DNA from: Pseudomonas serbica
GTDB taxonomy: Bacteria; Pseudomonadota; Gammaproteobacteria; Pseudomonadales; Pseudomonadaceae
Direction of reading: 5' to 3'
NCBI RefSeq assembly: GCF_028823535.1
Contig: NZ_JAQIYM010000013.1
Location: 62,001-126,000 of the forward strand
DNA length: 64,000 bases
Part shown: in pieces, positions 17,003 to 26,221 of the stretch
Position numbering within the stretch: the first letter of the stretch is position 1
How the letters are laid out: each line of letters opens with the position of its first letter
Made by a program: the position numbers and the translations under genes
The notes under the pieces: model-generated
Told to the model about the DNA's origin: nothing
Databases searched by the model: none
What the model saw: only the letters and a program-made list of their open reading frames with translations

Positions 17003-18215
17003 CACTTGCGCTGATACCCGCTTGGGCGCCACCTCAGCCAGCGAAACAGGCACGCGTGCTGGTCACTGGGGCGGCGTTTATGCGATGACATTGTGCGTGT
17101 TCGCACTGATCGCATCGGAGTTCATGCCAGTCAGCCTGCTGACTCCATTGGCAGACGACCTGCAGGTCAGCCAAGGCTTGGCGGGCCAAGGGCTTGCCAT
17201 CTCTGGCGCGTTTGCAGTGTTGGCCAGCCTGTCCATCAGCTGGGTCGCCGGCACCGTAAATAGAAAGACGCTGCTTCTGGCGCTAACTGGCTTGATGGCT
17301 GTATCGGGCACCGTTGTGGCACTTGCACCGAACTACCTGATCTACATGGTTGGGCGTGCCCTGATTGGCGTGGTGATTGGCGGTTTCTGGTCGATGTCGG
17401 CAGCCACCGCGATGCGCCTGGTTCCGGCCGCTCAGGTGCCCAGGGCGCTGGCTGTTTTCAACAGCGGCAACGCCCTGGCGACAGTGGTGGCAGCGCCACT
17501 GGGCAGTTATCTGGGTTCAGTAGTAGGTTGGCGTGGTGCATTTTTCTGCTTGGTTCCGGTGGCGCTGATTGCCCTGGTCTGGCAATGGATCAGCCTGCCA
17601 AGTATGGCAACGCAGGAGCGCTCGCCAGGTGCTGGCAATGTTTTCAAACTGCTGAAAAATCGCACGGTGGCACTGGGCATGGCCGCCAGCGGCCTGTTTT
17701 TTATGGGCCAGTTTGCGCTGTTCACTTACCTGCGCCCGTTTCTGGAAACAGTCACCCTGGTCAACGTGCCGACCCTTTCTCTGCTGCTATTGGTGATCGG
17801 CATAGCTGGCTTTTGTGGCACGACGATGATCGGCGTGGTGCTGAAACGCAGCCTGTATGGAATCCTGAGTACCATCTCACTGCTGATGGCCGTGATTGCT
17901 TTGGCGCTGATTCCTGCTGGCACTTGGGTTATCGCCGTGGCGGTCCTGCTGGGGCTTTGGGGATTTATCGCGACGGCAGCGCCAGTCGGCTGGTGGAGTT
18001 GGATCGCGCACGCTTTGCCAAATCACGCCGAGGCGGGCGGTGGACTGATGGTGGCAATCGTGCAGTTGGCCATCGCAGTGGGTTCCATCGTGGGCGGCGT
18101 ACTGTTTGACACTCTCGGCTACCAGAGCACTTTCATCGCCAGCGCAGCGCTATTGATGCTAGCCGCCTTGTTGACCTTTCTGACCTCCCGCTCGCCGGTG
18201 CCGCATACCCGGTGA
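16995..18215 (+). CDS. MFS efflux transporter (AraJ/NepI-like)
   Basis: A 406-residue, 12-helix MFS permease of the DHA1 drug/sugar efflux type (IASEFMPVSLLTPLADDLQVSQG; VGRALIGVVIGGFWSM). It overlaps the hydrolase by 8 bases, so it is translationally coupled. It probably exports a toxic metabolite handled by the cluster. The substrate is not readable. Confidence 0.85.
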   Translation: MNNTCADTRLGATSASETGTRAGHWGGVYAMTLCVFALIASEFMPVSLLTPLADDLQVSQGLAGQGLAISGAFAVLASLSISWVAGTVNRKTLLLALTGLMAVSGTVVALAPNYLIYMVGRALIGVVIGGFWSMSAATAMRLVPAAQVPRALAVFNSGNALATVVAAPLGSYLGSVVGWRGAFFCLVPVALIALVWQWISLPSMATQERSPGAGNVFKLLKNRTVALGMAASGLFFMGQFALFTYLRPFLETVTLVNVPTLSLLLLVIGIAGFCGTTMIGVVLKRSLYGILSTISLLMAVIALALIPAGTWVIAVAVLLGLWGFIATAAPVGWWSWIAHALPNHAEAGGGLMVAIVQLAIAVGSIVGGVLFDTLGYQSTFIASAALLMLAALLTFLTSRSPVPHTR

Positions 18216-18240
18216 CCCATCCACTCGACGGAGCAAGGCC

Positions 18241-18729
18241 ATGCATACGCGCAGTCTTGGCACCGATTACTCCCAAGGCTGGAAGGGCCTCTGGCTGGTG
18301 ACATTGATGCCATTTGCCCTATCGGCTTCCCCCCTCGCCGCTGTGACGGAAATCGCAAGCCCTCCAATAGGCATGGAGAACACAACGATGTGGATGACCG
18401 TCGGCCAACAGCGCTTCGCCATATCTCTTGAAGACAACCCGACCACTCGTGAGCTAGTCGCCCGATTGCCGCTCAGCCTGGACATGACGGAGCTGCACAA
18501 CAACGAGAAGTACGCCACCTTGCAGCATCCATTACCCACCCAAGCCTACCGGCCAGGAACCATCCACAGCGGTGATGTGCTCTTGTACGGAGCAGACACC
18601 TTGGTGGTCTTTTATACAACCTTTACCTCGTCCTATTCCTATTCCCGTCTCGGCCGCATCGACAACTCGGCAGGCCTTGCCAAGGCCCTAGGCCGCAACG
18701 ATGTTCGCGTGACATTTTCCGTTGACTAG
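18241..18729 (+). CDS. Exported cyclophilin-like-fold protein
   Basis: A 162-residue protein with an N-terminal hydrophobic segment (LWLVTLMPFALSASPLAA) and the cyclophilin-like domain used in small bacterial proteins: ATRELVARLPLSLDMTELHNNEKY-type start, GDVLLYGADTLVVFYTTF, and YSYSRLGRID. The family is structurally cyclophilin-like but lacks known isomerase residues. It follows the MFS gene by 25 bases in the same operon. Confidence 0.82.
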   Translation: MHTRSLGTDYSQGWKGLWLVTLMPFALSASPLAAVTEIASPPIGMENTTMWMTVGQQRFAISLEDNPTTRELVARLPLSLDMTELHNNEKYATLQHPLPTQAYRPGTIHSGDVLLYGADTLVVFYTTFTSSYSYSRLGRIDNSAGLAKALGRNDVRVTFSVD

Positions 18730-18809
18730 GGATGCAAAGTTAACGCGACCACGACTACTCAAGCGCTGCACGTCAGCCCCACACTTGAACTTTGATTCAG
18801 GAGTTTTCC

Positions 18810-19307
18810 ATGACGCCCACACGCTCCGCTTCAACCCTAGCCGCACTGGCGCTGCTCACGGGCACGTATTTCGGGCCAGCCGCCGCGGCCGAGCAGAACT
18901 CGACTACTCAGCATATCACTCGTGCGGGAGAGCAAGCCTCGATGACAGGGCCTGCTGATTATTTCACTGGCCGCGTTCGGGTTGACCCTTTGACTGCCGT
19001 AACCGCCGACCTCAATACCTCAGCGGTCTACGTCACCTTTGAGCCTGGCGCTCGTTCGGCTTGGCACACGCACCCTGCTGGACAATATCTGGTCGTGACA
19101 GCGGGGGTAGGACGTACTCAGGAATGGGGAAAAGTCGTGCAGGAATTACGTCCTGGTGATGTGGTGTGGTGCCCGCCGGGGGTCAAGCACTGGCATGGCG
19201 CCGCGCCATCGACTGCCATGACGCACATGGCTATCACCGGCACGAAGAATGGTAACAACGTCAATTGGATGGAGAAAGTGAGCGATGAACAGTACCCAGC
19301 CAAGTAA
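18810..19307 (+). CDS. Exported cupin, mandelonitrile-lyase-like family
   Basis: A 165-residue protein with signal peptide (MTPTRSASTLAALALLTGTY). The cupin resembles bacterial manganese (R)-hydroxynitrile-lyase-like cupins: WHTHPAGQYLVVTAG (metal His) and PGDVVWCPPGVKHWHGA. ATG at 18810 is preceded by TCAGGAG, preferred over 18792. It overlaps the next CDS by 23 bases. Family members are often paired with CMD proteins, as here. True activity is unknown. Confidence 0.85.
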   Translation: MTPTRSASTLAALALLTGTYFGPAAAAEQNSTTQHITRAGEQASMTGPADYFTGRVRVDPLTAVTADLNTSAVYVTFEPGARSAWHTHPAGQYLVVTAGVGRTQEWGKVVQELRPGDVVWCPPGVKHWHGAAPSTAMTHMAITGTKNGNNVNWMEKVSDEQYPAK

Positions 19308-20073
19308 CCGCTGCGATGTCCGGTTAGGCGCGCTGGGCTTCGTAATCCTGGTCAGTTTCGCCTGGGCCCAGATATCCAGCGCCAATACCTCCCATGAACC
19401 GGAGAAACAACTAGTGAGTGAGCAGACTTTAACCGCCAAGCAACAGGTAATTGCCCCAATTGGCGCCAGCATGGCGGTCGGCGATATGTCCCGTTTGCAC
19501 GACGCGCTCAATCGCGGCCTCGATGCCGGGCTGACGATTAGCGAGAGCAAGGAAATCCTGGTTCAGCTCTATGCCTATGCCGGGTTCCCGCGCAGCCTCA
19601 ATGCCTTGTCGTTGCTGATGAAAGTCCTGGAAGACCGTGCCGTACGGGGTATTCATGACGCGCCGGGGCGCGATCCAGGCCCTGTTCCCTCGGGGCGCGC
19701 TTTGCTCGATCTTGGCACCGACAATCAAACCCGGCTGTTGGGCGCGCCGGTGTCAGGACCGCTGTTTGAATTCGCCCCCGCCATTGATCAGTTTTTGAAA
19801 GGCCACCTGTTTGGCGACATTTTCGCCCGCGACAACCTTGAATGGACTGACCGTGAACTGGCCACCGTAGGGGCCATCGCCGCGATGCCAGGGTTAGAGC
19901 CGCAGCTGGAGTCTCATCTGAAAATCAGCATGAATGTTGGCCTGACAGTGCAGCAGCTGCATCAGGTGGCTAGCGAACTGAAGAGAGCCGGTGAGCCGGA
20001 TGGAGCTGAGCGTATTCTAGTGGCCTTGGAAAAAATCAGCGGCAGAGCGCGGTATCAGGCAGGGACCGATTGA
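19285..20073 (+). CDS. Exported two-domain carboxymuconolactone-decarboxylase-like protein
   Basis: A 262-residue protein with signal-like N-terminus (LGFVILVSFAWAQISSANT) and two CMD/AhpD-type helical domains (about 50-130: LDAGLTISESKEILVQLYAYAG; about 165-250: WTDRELATVGAIAAMPGLEP). The AhpD CxxC pair is absent, so peroxidase-type thiol chemistry is unlikely. It overlaps the cupin gene by 23 bases. Confidence 0.85.
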   Translation: MNSTQPSNRCDVRLGALGFVILVSFAWAQISSANTSHEPEKQLVSEQTLTAKQQVIAPIGASMAVGDMSRLHDALNRGLDAGLTISESKEILVQLYAYAGFPRSLNALSLLMKVLEDRAVRGIHDAPGRDPGPVPSGRALLDLGTDNQTRLLGAPVSGPLFEFAPAIDQFLKGHLFGDIFARDNLEWTDRELATVGAIAAMPGLEPQLESHLKISMNVGLTVQQLHQVASELKRAGEPDGAERILVALEKISGRARYQAGTD

Positions 20074-20080
20074 GGGACCG

Positions 20081-20257
20081 TGCGGCTATTGCCAGTCTGG
20101 TCAGGTGATGGCCGCGACAGCCTTGCTTAAAGGTACCCCCAAGCCCAGCGATGTGCATATCCAAGTGACGATAGTCAATCTGTGTCGCCGCGTTACCTAC
20201 GACGCCATCCATGCTGCCGTCCACGAATTGGCCGCGCGCTTAGCAGTGAAGGACTAG
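20081..20257 (+). pseudogene. C-terminal remnant of an isoquinoline/aldehyde oxidoreductase [2Fe-2S] subunit
   Basis: Translation gives CGYCQSGQVMAATALLKGTP then NLCRRVTYDAIHAAVHELAA and a stop. This is the second [2Fe-2S] domain of molybdenum hydroxylase small subunits (CxxC...CRC). The expected CRC is CRR and the N-terminal ferredoxin half is missing. It starts 8 bases after the CMD stop codon. It is a decayed gene fragment left by deletion. Confidence 0.8.
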
Positions 20258-20427
20258 CCAAATGGCCAAATGTGTTCTCCGCGATGCCCGTACTCAAGGA
20301 AGTCTTTGCGGGCAGGAGGTGATACGTGAGGCAGTCGTCTGATAATAGTTATCTGCTGCGCTCATGAATGCCTAGAGGGCTGGCGCTGTAGAATCTCTGG
20401 CTTCAATCTTGAACAGGAATGAATTGA

Positions 20428-20814
20428 ATGCGGATGCCAGCCTTTCTGGGTGTGTTTGCACTGTCTTGCATGTTGGTGCAGACAGCCATTGGTGCTGAGC
20501 CAACTGACAAAGTTGTGCGAATCGCACAGATTGTTATCGACCCGGCCCAACTGGACGCTTATCACGCTGCTGTCAAAGAAGAGATGGCCGATTCAGTACG
20601 CCTCGAACCGGGTGTGATATCGATCTATTGTGTTGCCGAAAAAGACCATCCGAATCGACTTCATTTCTTCGAGGTTTACGCGAGTGAGACGGCTTATCGT
20701 AGCCACATTGCGTCTGCTCATTTCCAGAAGTACGTAGCCACGACAAAGAACATGATTTTGTCCAGGGAGCTAATCGAGACCCAACCGGTACAGCTTAGCG
20801 CCAAGGCGCCCTGA
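20428..20814 (+). CDS. Exported ABM-domain (quinol-monooxygenase-like) protein
   Basis: A 128-residue protein with signal peptide MRMPAFLGVFALSCMLVQTA and an antibiotic biosynthesis monooxygenase fold: VRIAQIVIDPAQLDAYHAAV, EPGVISIYCVAEKDHPNRLH, HIASAHFQKYVATT. It is YgiN-like. Its stop overlaps the start of the next (decayed) reading frame by one base (TGATG). Confidence 0.82.
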   Translation: MRMPAFLGVFALSCMLVQTAIGAEPTDKVVRIAQIVIDPAQLDAYHAAVKEEMADSVRLEPGVISIYCVAEKDHPNRLHFFEVYASETAYRSHIASAHFQKYVATTKNMILSRELIETQPVQLSAKAP

Positions 20815-21058
20815 TGTCGGTCAGTGCTCGACTTTCCGGGGAGTCTAGAGAGCCAGCCTCGGAAGCGAACCTGTATTACGCCCAGCCTCTTTTGGCTGTC
20901 TTGTACGTCACCAGCATCTTTCTAGGCGGGTCGCTGCGTGCCTCTCTTGCGAGCCTCGGTTGGGCGCACGCTGAATATGGTCAGCCGTATGTGCACTGGG
21001 GTTAGTGCTGTCCTTGATAGCGCTTGGAGCCCATCGGCTGGGACAACGTCGGAATTAA
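20814..21058 (+). pseudogene. Deleted and frameshifted MFS transporter remnant
   Basis: The frame begins MSVSARLSGESREPASEANLYYAQPLL; ANLYYAQPLL is the first-helix signature of a DHA1 MFS group. It jumps to a late-helix-like GSLRASLASLGWAH and stops at 21005. A shifted frame continues VLSLIALGAHRLGQRRN to a stop at 21058, a plausible transporter C-terminus. It is therefore a large internal deletion plus a frameshift. Confidence 0.65.
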
Positions 21059-21089
21059 TCAGTCGAGTATTAGTTGGAGCAATGAATAG

Positions 21090-21485
21090 ATGAATCTCGC
21101 AAAGGTCGTTACTGGAACACTGGCGGGGCTGGCACTTTTCTCGACTGGCAGTAGCCTCCTGTATTCAGCGCAAGCCGCAGCTGTACTGCCCCATGCCTAT
21201 TATGTGGCGGAATTCGAGGTAACCGATCCCGAGGGTATACAGCCTTACAGCACCCATGTTGAATCGACATTCAAATCTTATGGTGGCCACTTCATCGTGC
21301 GCGGGGGTAAGACCATCTCATTGGAGGGAGACGCCCCGAAACGTCGGCGCGTGGTTATCGAATTCGATAGCGTTGAGAAAGCACAAGCCTGGTACAACTC
21401 TCCTGAGTACACGGAGCTGAGAAAGATACGTCAAAGATCTGCGAAGGCAGACGTCTACTTGATCGAGGGGGTGGTTGAGAAATAG
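21090..21485 (+). CDS. Exported DUF1330 protein
   Basis: A 131-residue protein with signal peptide (MNLAKVVTGTLAGLALFSTG...AQAA) and the DUF1330 ferredoxin-like fold: HAYYVAEFEVTDPEGIQPY, GGHFIVRGGKTISLEGD, RRVVIEFDSVEKAQAWYNSP. It is the last intact gene of the 15.9-21.5 kb cluster. Function unknown. Confidence 0.85.
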   Translation: MNLAKVVTGTLAGLALFSTGSSLLYSAQAAAVLPHAYYVAEFEVTDPEGIQPYSTHVESTFKSYGGHFIVRGGKTISLEGDAPKRRRVVIEFDSVEKAQAWYNSPEYTELRKIRQRSAKADVYLIEGVVEK

Positions 21486-21950
21486 CAGGCCATTTGATGA
21501 ATTTCATGCATTGGTACAACTTATCGTAGACGGCTAATGTGCGCTGCTGCCCTAAAAAATGACCTTCCATTCTTCCGCATCTGCGTTTGGAAGGTTCTTA
21601 TGAGTAACAACCCTGCGGGATGGACGGTCAAGGGTGTGTGCTCATTGATTGTCGATCTTCAGCTCGGGTCGGTAGCACTCGCTGACGCGACCCACATTGG
21701 ATCTTTCGGCCATCCAGAGCAGGGGTTGAAAGCAAATAGAAGGTCAAGCAGAGTGCAACTTTGCGGGCTATCAGATGCTAAAGCAGCCGTTTCCGGCGCG
21801 ATTTGGTCCCTTACCGCACATCACGAACGTCTACTCTTGGCCGGTTTCTGTCTGTCCCCACCGGCCGCTATATTGGGTCGTTTGCAGTCCTTCGCGACAG
21901 GCAACAACTGGCCGCTAGTCGTCACTCATCAATGGTGACTAACACCCCCC
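21486..21950. repeat. Gene-free stretch with an inverted pair of dispersed repeats
   Basis: No supported gene. A minus-oriented repeat half (about 21836-21861, TTGGCCGGTTTCTGTCTGTC) and a plus-oriented half (about 21894-21918, GCGACAGGCAACAACTGGCC) face each other. Both belong to the window-wide repeat family. Confidence 0.55.
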
Positions 21951-23117
21951 TCACACCACCGCAGCTGCAATCGTTCTGGAACGCCAAGCAAAAGCCAACA
22001 CCATCAGCAGCCCCAGACCCGCCACTGCCGCTCCGGCCAGGGAAATCGCCGGATAACCCAGACCCGTATTGATCACCGCTCCACCCAGCGCCGCACCAAT
22101 CGCGTTGCCCAAGTTGAAGGCACCGATGTTCACCGCCGAGGCCAGATTGGGCGCGTCCTTGGCAGCCTCCATGACGCGCATCTGTAGCGGCGGCACCAGG
22201 GCGAAGCTGGCGATACCCCATATCAGGATGGCAACGGCGGCCGGCAGCGGCCAACGCATCAGCACGGTGAACGCCAGCAAGACGAGAATCAGCACACTCA
22301 GCGAAACGATCAGGGTGCGATCTATCGAGCGGTCGGCGGCCTTGCCGCCCCACATGTTGCCCAGCGTCAACCCCACACCGAACAGCACCAGCATGGCGGT
22401 GATGTAAGCGGTGGACGCGTGGGTCTCGCTACTGAGGATTGGCGCAATGTAGGTGAAGACGGTAAACATTGCGCTCGATCCGACTACGGTCAGGGCCAAT
22501 GCGCCCAGCACCGGACCACGCCCCAGTACCCGAATTTCGGCCATTACACCGACGCTTTGCGGTGTCTTCAGGTTAGGCAGGGCGAACCACAATGCGGCCA
22601 TGGTCATCACGCCGAGGCCGGTAATTCCCCAGAAAGCGGTGCGCCAACCGAACAGTTCACCAAACCAGGCGGCCAGCGGCACACCGCCGATGGTCGCCAG
22701 GGTCAGGCCCATGAACATCGCCGCAACCGCCCCGGCACGTTTCTCTGGGGCGACCACGCTGGCGGCGACGATGGAGCCAACGCCAAAAAATGCACCATGG
22801 TTCAGTGAGGTCACCACCCTGGCGACCATGAGGCTGTAGTAATCGGTGGCCAGGGCTGACATCAGATTACCCAGGGTGAAAATCGCCATGAGCCCGATCA
22901 GCAGATAGCGCCGGGGAATCCTGCCGGTGGTCAGGGTCATCAGCGGTGCGCCGAGCAATACGCCCAGCGCATAAGCACTGACCAGCAAGCCCGCGGCGGG
23001 AATGGAAACGCCCAGATCCGCAGCGATACTCGGCAACATGCCCATGGGGGCGAATTCTGTTACGCCGATGCCAAAGGCACCGATGGCGAGCGCGACAAGG
23101 GGTGGATTGATACGCAT
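21951..23117 (-). CDS. MFS transporter, AraJ/YdhP-like efflux protein
   Basis: A 388-residue DHA1 permease beginning MRINPPLVALAIGAFGIGVTEF, the AraJ/YdhP signature, with SLNHGAFFGVGSIVAASVV in helix 4 region. The start at 23117 has AAGGAG seven bases upstream; the longer open frame to 23537 overlaps the divergent LysR gene and was rejected. It is divergent to the LysR gene at 23212, which probably controls it. Confidence 0.88.
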   Translation of the reverse strand: MRINPPLVALAIGAFGIGVTEFAPMGMLPSIAADLGVSIPAAGLLVSAYALGVLLGAPLMTLTTGRIPRRYLLIGLMAIFTLGNLMSALATDYYSLMVARVVTSLNHGAFFGVGSIVAASVVAPEKRAGAVAAMFMGLTLATIGGVPLAAWFGELFGWRTAFWGITGLGVMTMAALWFALPNLKTPQSVGVMAEIRVLGRGPVLGALALTVVGSSAMFTVFTYIAPILSSETHASTAYITAMLVLFGVGLTLGNMWGGKAADRSIDRTLIVSLSVLILVLLAFTVLMRWPLPAAVAILIWGIASFALVPPLQMRVMEAAKDAPNLASAVNIGAFNLGNAIGAALGGAVINTGLGYPAISLAGAAVAGLGLLMVLAFAWRSRTIAAAVV

Positions 23118-23211
23118 GGAAGGCTCCTTATCTATGCCGCTAATGCTACGATCCAGTCTTTTCAGCCGGTAGATAGCATTTTTGGCAATCACCTTTGCGC
23201 AGGAGGCACAA

Positions 23212-24105
23212 GTGGATTTCAACGGCAGGTCAGGTGAGATGAGCGTGTTCACCACCGTGGCGCAGGAAGGCAGCCTGTCGGCCGCCGCGCGTGCACTGGG
23301 CCTGACACCCTCGGCAGTCAGTCGGATCATCGCGCGTACTGAACAACGTCTTGGCACCCGCCTGCTGTTGCGCACCACCCGAGCGATTACCTTCACTGCC
23401 GAGGGCGAAGCGTTCCTGCGCGGCGCCCGGCGTATCCTGGCCGACATGGACGAGGTCGAAGAAGCCATCGCCGACCAGGGCGTACCCAGAGGGCGATTGC
23501 GGGTCAGTGCCGCCCTTGGCCATGGGCGGCTGGCCATCGTTCCCTTGGTTGCAGCATTCAGCGCCCGTTACCCGAACATCGTCGTCGACCTCACCCTCGG
23601 CGACGAAGTGGTCGACATTCTCGGCGGCCAGGCCGACGTCGCAGTCCGCTTTGGTTATCTGCCCGACAGCCCGCTGACCGCGCGCAGGATCGGCGACACC
23701 GGCCAGGTAGTGGTGGCCTCGCCCGAGTATCTGCAGCGCCACGGCATCCCCCAGGAACCGGAAGACCTGCTACAGCACAACTGCCTGCGCTTCAACTTCC
23801 GGCGTGCCGAACCCAACTGGCCGTTCATCCGCGATGGAAAGGAGTTTTCCCTGAAGGTCAGCGGCAACATCGAATGCAGCAGTGGTGAAGCGCTGGCACA
23901 ACTCGCGCGAGTAGGTGCCGGCATTGCGCGTATCGGCGAGTTCAGCGTGAGCGAGGATCTGCAGCGCGGTGACCTGATACCGCTGCTGGAAGCCTGGAAC
24001 CCCGGCGACCAGGAGCCGATTCATGCGGTGTTCGTAGGTGGCTCGGCAATGCCGGCTCGGGTGCGGTTGTTCGTGGACTTCTTGTTGGAACATCACCGCA
24101 TGTAA
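23212..24105 (+). CDS. LysR-family regulator, divergent to the AraJ-like exporter
   Basis: A 297-residue LysR protein: helix-turn-helix GSLSAAARALGLTPSAVSRI and linker RLGTRLLLRTTRAITFT, then the substrate-binding domain (RGRLRVSAALGHGRLAIVPL; GADVAVRFG-like GQADVAVRFGYLPDS). The GTG start at 23212 is preceded by AGGAGG at seven-base spacing; an in-frame start at 23182 lies before this ribosome site. It shares a 94-base divergent promoter region with the exporter. Confidence 0.88.
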   Translation: MDFNGRSGEMSVFTTVAQEGSLSAAARALGLTPSAVSRIIARTEQRLGTRLLLRTTRAITFTAEGEAFLRGARRILADMDEVEEAIADQGVPRGRLRVSAALGHGRLAIVPLVAAFSARYPNIVVDLTLGDEVVDILGGQADVAVRFGYLPDSPLTARRIGDTGQVVVASPEYLQRHGIPQEPEDLLQHNCLRFNFRRAEPNWPFIRDGKEFSLKVSGNIECSSGEALAQLARVGAGIARIGEFSVSEDLQRGDLIPLLEAWNPGDQEPIHAVFVGGSAMPARVRLFVDFLLEHHRM

Positions 24106-24308
24106 GCGGTGGCGTCACTTGATCATTGCGGGTGCACGTGATGCTGTACGCATCAAGCAAGTAGTGAACAGCCCATCGTTGGGCGCGCTATCAGTGGGTG
24201 GTCTGCCTGACTGGAACACAGCGTTCGCAATACATCAGGGGCCTTCATCCTCGCCAGTAACGCCACATCCCTTTACGATCAGGGGATCACACGCAAGGAG
24301 CCACCAGA

Positions 24309-24765
24309 ATGAGTTGCCTGATTCGAAACGCAACGAACGCAGATGCCCCTGGCAATCAGTCGGATCATCATTGGCACCCTTCGCGAGTCCAATGCCCTGG
24401 ACTATTCATCCGCAATCATCGATCAAGTGGCGTTAAGTTTTTCTCCATCGGCGATCCTTGATTTCTTGACCCGGCGTCAGGTGCTTGTCGCAACAACCGA
24501 CAGTCATATCGTTGCAACAGCCAGTCTTGATCAGGACGTCGTCCGAAGCGTGTTTGTCGACCCAACCTGGCAAGGGAAAGGCATCGGAAGACAGTTGATG
24601 TCGATGATTCAATCGATCGCCATAAAAGATGGCGTCAGCCTCCTGCGTGTCCCCTCTTCAATCACTGCGCAAGGTTTTTACGCTGCACTTGGCTTCAAGA
24701 AAATCCGCGACGAATTTCACCAATCCGAGCGCACCATCATCATGGCGAAGACATTGGAGCACTAG
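24309..24765 (+). pseudogene. GNAT acetyltransferase with a frameshift in a C4 run
   Basis: A good start (AAGGAG then ATG at 24309) opens MSCLIRNATNADA and then loses the family frame at CCCC (24346-24349). Removing one C continues LAISRIIIGTLRESNALDYS into the long frame ending at 24765, with the GNAT acetyl-CoA motif VFVDPTWQGKGIGRQLM and YAALGFKK. It is either a real mutation or a homopolymer sequencing error. Confidence 0.78.
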
Positions 24766-24809
24766 CCCGGATCCAGTACTTTAATCAGGCCAACAGAACG
24801 GAAGCTGTC

Positions 24810-25940
24810 ATGGAAAATAACGCAGGCAAGCGAGTGGTCGTCATCGGGGCAGGCATTGTGGGCGCGTCCCTGGCGTATCACCTGGCTGGTAAAGGCGCGA
24901 AGGTCACCCTGGTCGAGGCTGAAGGTATCGCGTCCGGCGTAACCGCAAGCTCATTCGCATGGATCAACACCTCCCATGGAGGTCCCGATGTGATTGCGCC
25001 ATTGCGTGGCGCCGCTATCCAGGAATATCACCGCCTGCAAACCGAGCTGCCGGATCTGAACATACAATGGACAGGCTCGCTGTCCTACAGCGCGAACCTG
25101 GATGAAATGCTGCAAGCCCCAGGCAACACGCCGTCGGCAAGCCTGGTCTCTCGCCCGCGGATCCTCGCTCTTGAGCCGAACCTCAAGCATCCGCCTGAGC
25201 ATGCCTTGCACGCAGCCGAAGAAGGCGCGCTGGACGCCGTGCAAGCCACTCACGCCTTGATCGCAGGCGCCTGCAAGCATGGCGCGAAAGTTTTTACCCA
25301 TACGCGGGTGCTTGGCTTTTCAATTCAGAACGCCAGGGTGACGGGCGTCGAAACCTCAACGGGCATCATCGAGGCTGATGTTGTCGTGCTGGCTGCGGGA
25401 ACAGGCATTCCTAAGCTGGCCGAGAAGTTGAACATGTTCCTGCCGATAGAGGCCTCTGCGGCCATATTCATTCGCTACAAGACCCAACCCGATCTGGTGA
25501 AGAGCATCATCTCCAGCCCACAGATGGAAGTCAGGCAAAGCCCAGATGGGGCGTTGCTGGCGGCGGAAGATTATCTGGGAGACGCCCTGCAAAACCAGCC
25601 CTTGGAAATAGCGCTACGAACTGCCCGGGCCATCCAGGATGAACTGCATGGGATGACTTCCATTGAACCGGAGTTGGCTTGTGTCGGACTCAGGCCAATG
25701 CCTGTCGATGGCATCCCCATCATCGGCTATCTGCCCGATATTGGCGCAGTGTACGCTTGCGCAATGCATCCTGGCGTCACGCTGGCGGCGATCGTGGGCC
25801 GACTTGCCAGCGAGGAAATAGTCGACGACAAGGTATCCCCTGCCCTTGAATCCTGTCGTCCCGAGCGATTCAGCAAATCGCGGATAAAAGCTGCTGCTCA
25901 AGGTGCGTGCGCAACCTTTACGGGTGCTGCGCGTCGCTGA
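24810..25940 (+). CDS. FAD-dependent D-amino-acid/glycine-oxidase-type oxidoreductase
   Basis: A 376-residue DAO-family flavoprotein. The Rossmann motif VVVIGAGIVGASLAYHLA is at residues 9-26, the middle domain has VVLAAGTGIPKLAEKL, and the C-terminal FAD contact is GLRPMPVDGIPIIGYLP. The natural C-terminus seems to be near PERFSK; the last about 20 residues (IKAAAQGACATFTGAARR) read into the inserted Mut7-C remnant in another frame. Substrate, probably an amine or amino acid, is unknown. Confidence 0.83.
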   Translation: MENNAGKRVVVIGAGIVGASLAYHLAGKGAKVTLVEAEGIASGVTASSFAWINTSHGGPDVIAPLRGAAIQEYHRLQTELPDLNIQWTGSLSYSANLDEMLQAPGNTPSASLVSRPRILALEPNLKHPPEHALHAAEEGALDAVQATHALIAGACKHGAKVFTHTRVLGFSIQNARVTGVETSTGIIEADVVVLAAGTGIPKLAEKLNMFLPIEASAAIFIRYKTQPDLVKSIISSPQMEVRQSPDGALLAAEDYLGDALQNQPLEIALRTARAIQDELHGMTSIEPELACVGLRPMPVDGIPIIGYLPDIGAVYACAMHPGVTLAAIVGRLASEEIVDDKVSPALESCRPERFSKSRIKAAAQGACATFTGAARR

Positions 25941-26214
25941 CACGCACCTTGACGGGCTGGCCCGGCTGCTGCGCATGAGCGGCTTCGACACCCTCTACGA
26001 CAATGCCTTCGAAGATGGCGAGATCGCCGAGATCGCTGCGCAGCATGGACCCATCGTGCTGACGCGCGACCGCGAATTGTTCGAGCGCCTCGACCTGGCG
26101 CGTTGTGCGCGACCCTTCAGCCTGTGCCTTCACTGCAACCTGCCGCTGCAGGAGATCAGCCCGGAACGGGCTCGGCCACGGGTGCCGCCACGCATTGCGG
26201 CCCTCCATTCGTAC
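25903..26214 (+). pseudogene. Mut7-C RNase-domain remnant with internal deletion
   Basis: The frame shows VADTHLDGLARLLRMSGFDT, then GEIAEIAAQHGPIVLTRDREL, typical of the PIN-like Mut7-C domain. It skips directly to FERLDLARCARPFSLCLHCN, omitting roughly 25-30 residues, and ends before the second Cys pair of the zinc ribbon. The N-terminal ubiquitin-like half is also absent. It is joined to the 3' end of the DAO gene. Confidence 0.78.
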
Positions 26215-26221
26215 TTCCTGC

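Noticed and set aside
15983..17053. 356-codon minus-strand open frame
   Set aside because: Exact shadow of the exported hydrolase, which has a signal peptide and catalytic motifs.
21601..21938. Plus-strand frame starting MSNNPAGWTVKG
   Set aside because: More than half lies in dispersed repeats; no domain and no ribosome site.
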